This document shows, piece after piece, positions 4,416-8,068 of a stretch of DNA of 8,068 nt. This DNA is from Caryophanales bacterium UBA2253. GTDB taxonomy: Bacteria; Bacillota_I; Bacilli_A; ML615J-28; CAG-698. The stretch spans positions 1 through 8,068 of the forward strand of contig DDXT01000003.1 in the NCBI GenBank assembly GCA_002347755.1, in the 5' to 3' direction. The translations under genes were made by a program, and so were the position numbers. Under the pieces are notes generated by a model, which saw nothing but the letters and a program-made list of their open reading frames with translations, did no database searches and was not told the origin of the DNA. Position 1 is the stretch's first letter, and the number at the start of each line of letters is the position of its first letter.

Positions 4416-7400
4416 ATGTCTAAAAAGGTTTTTGAGTCCATGGATGGCAACCAAGCCGCGGCTTGGGCCGCCTATGCTTTTACCGAATTGGCCGGAATAT
4501 ATCCGATTACTCCGTCATCCCCGATGGCGGAATACGTCGATGACTGGGCCAGCAAAGGCAAAAAGAATTTGTTTGGCGTTCCCGTCAAAGTCGTGGAAAT
4601 GCAATCGGAAGCCGGAGCAGCCGGAGCCATTCACGGCGCTTTGCAAACCGGCGCTTTGGCCACCACTTTCACCGCCAGCCAAGGCTTGCTTTTAAAAATA
4701 CCCAACATGTACAAGATCTCGGGAGAATTGCTTCCGGGGGTAATGCACGTGGCCGCCCGAACATTGGCGACTCACGCTCTTTCCATTTTCGGAGATCATC
4801 AGGACGTCATGGGCGCCCGTCAGACCGGATGGGCCATGCTGTCATCCGCGAGTGTTCAGGAAGTCATGGATCTGGCCGGCATCGCCCATTTGGCGGCCAT
4901 CAAGTCCAGCGTTCCGTTCTTGCATTTCTTTGACGGTTTCCGAACCAGTCATGAGATCCAAAAGATCGAAGTCATGAATTATGATGTCTACGACCGTTTG
5001 CTTGATCGCCAAGCCGTTGATGATTTCCGCGCCCGGGCCATGAACCCGAATCATCCGACCACCAAAGGGTCGGCTCAGAACGATGACGTATATTTCCAGA
5101 ACCGCGAAGCTCAGAACAAATTCTACGAGGCCATTCCGGACATTGTGGAAAACTACATGACCGAGATCTCCAAAGTCACCGGCCGCGACTATGCCCCGTT
5201 CGTTTACTATGGAGACAAAGACGCCACTGACATCATCATCGCCATGGGATCGGTCATCGAATGCGCCAAAGAAGTCGTCGACCAATTGCTTAAAGAAGGC
5301 AAGAAGGTCGGACTCATCAACGTGCATTTGTATCGTCCGTTCTCGGCCAAGCATTTCCTGCGCGCCGTGCCGAAGACCGTCAAACGCATCGCCGTTCTTG
5401 AAAGAACCAAAGAACCGGGAGCTGAAGGCGAGCCGATGTATTTGGACATCAAATCCGTTTTTTACAATCAGCCGAATGCGCCGATCATCATCGGCGGCCG
5501 TTACGGACTGTCCAGCCGTGATACCAATCCGGCCCAGATCTTCGCCGTTTATGACAATCTGGCCAAAGGGGATAAAGCCCTCAATTCCTTCACCATCGGC
5601 ATCAATGACGATGTTACCCATTTGTCATTGCCGCTGACCAACCATACCGATGTATCCGGCGATGGGGTCAGCCAGCTGATCTTCTGGGGATTGGGAAGCG
5701 ACGGAACCGTCGGCGCCAATCACAACACCATCAAACTGATCGGTGACAATACCGACTATTTCGCTCAGGCTTACTTCGCCTACGATTCCAAGAAATCGGG
5801 CGGCGTCACCCGCAGCCATTTGCGTTTCGGAAAGAAACCGATCCGTTCGACCTATTTGATCTCCAAAGCCGGATTCATTTCCTGCTCGCTTGACACTTAC
5901 GTCGAAAAGTTCGATCTGCTCACCCAACTGAAAGAGGGCGGCCGCTTCCTGCTGAACACTTCCAAATCGGAAGCTGATCTGCTCAAGTTCATGCCAAACT
6001 CATTCAAGAAGGTCTTAGCGGACAAACACGCCAAACTGTATGTCATCGACGCCGTTACTTTGGCGCATGACATCGGACTCGGGAATCGGACCAACACCAT
6101 CATGCAATCCGCGTTTTTCAAACTGAATGAACAGATCCTCCCGTATGAGGAAGCTCAGGATCTTCTGAAGAAATATGCATATAAATCCTACATCAAAAAA
6201 GGTCAGGCCGTCGTTGATCTCAATTACAAAGCCATCGAGATCGGCGCCGAAGGATTGAAAGAAATCAAGGTCGATCCCGCTTGGAGCGCTCTGCCCATCG
6301 AGATCAAGACCGTCGATCCGAAGACTCCTTATTACATTTCCAAGATCGCCGCTCCGGTCAACGCCATTAAGGGTTATGATCTTCCGGTTTCCGCGTTCAA
6401 GGGTTATGAAGACGGAACCATGGAAAGCGGGACCGCCGCTTACGAAAAACGCTATACCGCCGCTTTTGTTCCGAAATGGTTCAAAGAGAGCTGCATCCAA
6501 TGCAATCAGTGCGCCTTCGTTTGTCCGCATGCCGTCATCCGTCCGTTCCTTTCCACCGCTGACGAAGTCAAGAATGCTCCGAAAGAAGCGCAATATCTTG
6601 ACGCTCAGGGAAAAGGCCTGGAAGGCCTGAAGTTCTCGATCGTCGTTTCGATCGCTGACTGCACCGGCTGCGAAGTCTGCGTCAATCAATGCCCAAGCAA
6701 GAAGAACGCCAGCGGCGTGGTTGAAAAAGCCCTCCGGATGGTTCCGCTTGATGAAGCCATCGCTAACAAAGATGACCAAGTTGCCAAGTATTACCACGAA
6801 CACGTTACTTATAAATCGGATCTGGTCGATAAATTCGCCAATCCGAAAAACTCCCAGTTCGCGCAGCCGCTGTTTGAATTCAGCGGGGCCTGCGGCGGAT
6901 GCGGCGAGACCCCGTACATCAAACTGGCGACCCAGCTGTTCGGAGATCACATGGTGATCGCCAACGCCACCGGCTGCTCGTCCATTTACGGCGGATCGTT
7001 CCCGGCCACTCCGTATACCAAAAACAGCGAAGGCAAGGGCCCGGCTTGGGCCAACTCCCTGTTTGAAGACAACGCCGAATTCGGTTACGGAATGCGTCAG
7101 GCGACCGAGACCCTTCGCGGCCGCATCGGCCTGCTGATGGAAGGCGCCGTCCAAAGCGAACATGCGAAACCGGAGATCAAAGAATTGTTCCAGGCTTGGC
7201 TTGATAACAAAAACAGCAGCGCCGAAACTGCCAAGATCGCCAAGAAGCTGATCCCGCTTTTGGAAAACTGCAGCTGCGGCGAAGGCTGCGATTGCAGCAC
7301 CGCCAAAGAGATCCTGAAGCTGAAGGATTATCTGGTCAAACGGTCGCAATGGATCTTCGGAGGCGACGGATGGGCTTATGACATCGGCTACGGCGGGTTG

Positions 7401-8009
7401 GATCATGTCATCGCCAACAACGAAGACATCAACATCATGGTCCTCGATACCGAAGTTTACTCCAACACCGGCGGACAAAGTTCAAAATCCAGCCAAACCG
7501 GCTCGATCGCGAAATTTACCGCTTCCGGAAAGACCGGCAAGAAGAAAGACCTGGCCGCCATCGCCATGAGTTACGGGCATGTTTATGTTGCTTCGATCGC
7601 CCACGGCGCATCGCAGCTTCAAGCCCTGAAAGCCATGAAGGAAGCCGAAAGTTATCCGGGTCCTTCGATCATCATCGCTTACAGCCCGTGCATTTCCCAC
7701 GGAATCAAAAAAGGCATGGGGACTACTCAGCTGCAGACCAAACTGGCCGTGGAATGCGGATACTGGACCACTTTCCGGTATGACCCGCGTCTGGCCGCCG
7801 AAGGCAAGAATCCGTTCGTCATTGATTCCAAAGAACCGGATTGGTCGAAATATGACGAATACCTGATGGGCGAAACCCGTTATGCTCAGCTGAAAGTCGT
7901 CAATCCGACCGAAGCCGAAAAACTTTTGGAAACCAACAAACGCGAAGCTCAGCGCCGTTACCGGATGTACCAGCGCTATGCCAAGATGGATTACGCCGAC
8001 GAAAAATAA
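4416..8009 (+). CDS. nifJ: Pyruvate:ferredoxin (flavodoxin) oxidoreductase, single chain
   Basis: A 1197-residue cytoplasmic enzyme that converts pyruvate and CoA to acetyl-CoA and CO2 and passes electrons to ferredoxin or flavodoxin, using thiamine diphosphate (TPP) and three [4Fe-4S] clusters. Domain order is that of the Desulfovibrio africanus enzyme: pyrimidine-binding domain about 1-255 (YPITPSS with T32, E65 in QSEAGA, R115 in AART, matching its Thr31, Glu64, Arg114), domain II about 256-395, gamma domain about 396-585 (GLGSDGTVGAN), EKR linker from about 586, and the two-cluster ferredoxin domain (C693, 696, 699, 703 and C749, 752, 755, 759). The TPP domain follows, with proximal-cluster C826, C829, C854 and C1092, G983-D984-G985, and N1017 in YSNTGGQ. 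Everything needed for catalysis is present. It ends at MDYADEK and lacks the long C-terminal extension of the D. africanus protein. Oddities are an extra CxC-x3-CxC at 952-960 and His436 where I expect Lys (GANKN). It has its own strong promoter. Despite the name, no nitrogen-fixation genes are nearby. Confidence 0.97.
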   Translation: MSKKVFESMDGNQAAAWAAYAFTELAGIYPITPSSPMAEYVDDWASKGKKNLFGVPVKVVEMQSEAGAAGAIHGALQTGALATTFTASQGLLLKIPNMYKISGELLPGVMHVAARTLATHALSIFGDHQDVMGARQTGWAMLSSASVQEVMDLAGIAHLAAIKSSVPFLHFFDGFRTSHEIQKIEVMNYDVYDRLLDRQAVDDFRARAMNPNHPTTKGSAQNDDVYFQNREAQNKFYEAIPDIVENYMTEISKVTGRDYAPFVYYGDKDATDIIIAMGSVIECAKEVVDQLLKEGKKVGLINVHLYRPFSAKHFLRAVPKTVKRIAVLERTKEPGAEGEPMYLDIKSVFYNQPNAPIIIGGRYGLSSRDTNPAQIFAVYDNLAKGDKALNSFTIGINDDVTHLSLPLTNHTDVSGDGVSQLIFWGLGSDGTVGANHNTIKLIGDNTDYFAQAYFAYDSKKSGGVTRSHLRFGKKPIRSTYLISKAGFISCSLDTYVEKFDLLTQLKEGGRFLLNTSKSEADLLKFMPNSFKKVLADKHAKLYVIDAVTLAHDIGLGNRTNTIMQSAFFKLNEQILPYEEAQDLLKKYAYKSYIKKGQAVVDLNYKAIEIGAEGLKEIKVDPAWSALPIEIKTVDPKTPYYISKIAAPVNAIKGYDLPVSAFKGYEDGTMESGTAAYEKRYTAAFVPKWFKESCIQCNQCAFVCPHAVIRPFLSTADEVKNAPKEAQYLDAQGKGLEGLKFSIVVSIADCTGCEVCVNQCPSKKNASGVVEKALRMVPLDEAIANKDDQVAKYYHEHVTYKSDLVDKFANPKNSQFAQPLFEFSGACGGCGETPYIKLATQLFGDHMVIANATGCSSIYGGSFPATPYTKNSEGKGPAWANSLFEDNAEFGYGMRQATETLRGRIGLLMEGAVQSEHAKPEIKELFQAWLDNKNSSAETAKIAKKLIPLLENCSCGEGCDCSTAKEILKLKDYLVKRSQWIFGGDGWAYDIGYGGLDHVIANNEDINIMVLDTEVYSNTGGQSSKSSQTGSIAKFTASGKTGKKKDLAAIAMSYGHVYVASIAHGASQLQALKAMKEAESYPGPSIIIAYSPCISHGIKKGMGTTQLQTKLAVECGYWTTFRYDPRLAAEGKNPFVIDSKEPDWSKYDEYLMGETRYAQLKVVNPTEAEKLLETNKREAQRRYRMYQRYAKMDYADEK

Positions 8010-8020
8010 AACTCCAAACC

Positions 8021-8047
8021 AAGGATCTTTTCTTTGAAAAAGCCCTT
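8021..8047 (+). other. Imperfect hairpin downstream of nifJ
   Basis: AAGG (8021-8024) and CTTTT (8027-8031) can pair with AAAAG (8038-8042) and CCTT (8044-8047), forming an interrupted 9-bp stem 11 bases after the nifJ stop. No T-tract follows, so it is not a canonical intrinsic terminator. It may protect the transcript's 3' end or be chance. Confidence 0.25.
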
Positions 8048-8053
8048 CTGAGC

Positions 8054-8068
8054 GTTGACAAAGTCAAC
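8054..8068. repeat. Perfect inverted repeat reaching the window edge
   Basis: GTTGAC (8054-8059), AAA, GTCAAC (8063-8068) is a perfect 6-bp inverted repeat ending on the last base of the window. It may be the visible part of the nifJ terminator, whose T-tract would lie outside. Alternatively, TTGACA at 8055-8060 is an exact -35 consensus for a gene beyond the window. The sequence here cannot decide between them. Confidence 0.4.

Noticed and set aside
6015..7478. A 487-codon open frame antisense to nifJ
   Set aside because: It lies entirely within nifJ, matches no family I know, and is explained by the strong codon bias of nifJ, which avoids antisense stops. Similar shorter antisense frames across nifJ and the radical SAM gene have the same cause.
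4416..8009. nifJ as evidence of nitrogen fixation
   Set aside because: The same enzyme is the ordinary pyruvate oxidoreductase of fermenters, and no other nif gene is in the window.
1..8068. CRISPR array, tRNA, rRNA, riboswitch or insertion sequence
   Set aside because: Reading by eye, I found no regularly spaced repeats, tRNA-like cloverleaf, rRNA stretch, transposase or paired terminal repeats.

Overview
The window looks like the chromosome of an anaerobic, low-to-mid GC Gram-positive-type bacterium (Bacillota or a close relative; I cannot place it lower). The grounds are strong GGAGG ribosome binding sites, three promoters that all carry an exact TATAAT with an upstream TG (extended -10), a compact intrinsic terminator shared by convergent genes, and a single-chain pyruvate:ferredoxin oxidoreductase (NifJ), the oxygen-sensitive enzyme fermenters use in place of pyruvate dehydrogenase. 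All intact genes use standard stop codons, and TGA is not read as Trp.

Layout. (1) Positions 1-1300 are AT-rich and decayed. They hold an AAA-type ATPase of the AAA_14/DUF4143 family, cut by the window edge and split into pieces by apparent -1 frameshifts at two T7 runs. Its complete C-terminal domain survives as an open frame at 319-1101. A second, unrecognised gene remnant follows at 1086-1293, with a helix-turn-helix-like start in one frame and a protein-like tail in another. (2) 1331-1993 encodes an intact CPBP (CAAX protease/bacteriocin-processing type) membrane protein on the + strand. It converges on (3) a 538-residue radical SAM/DUF4080 protein on the - strand (2040-3656), and the two share a bidirectional terminator. 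(4) A divergent intergenic region (3657-3822) carries one promoter for each direction and small inverted repeats. (5) 3823-4326 encodes a 167-residue cytoplasmic protein with HExxH and a downstream Glu, so a putative zinc metallopeptidase that I cannot name. (6) A near-consensus extended -10 promoter drives nifJ (4416-8009, 1197 aa), which occupies nearly half the window and is intact with every expected catalytic and cluster residue. (7) The last 59 bases hold an imperfect hairpin and a perfect 6-bp inverted repeat that runs to the window edge.

Working together: nifJ is a central-metabolism gene with its own strong promoter, and nothing ties its neighbours to it as a pathway. The radical SAM and metallopeptidase genes are divergent and could share regulation from their common intergenic region. 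I see no convincing new multi-gene system. The points that most deserve checking are the doubly frameshifted ATPase, the gene ghost behind it, the unnamed HExxH protein, and a CxC-x3-CxC motif inserted in NifJ.
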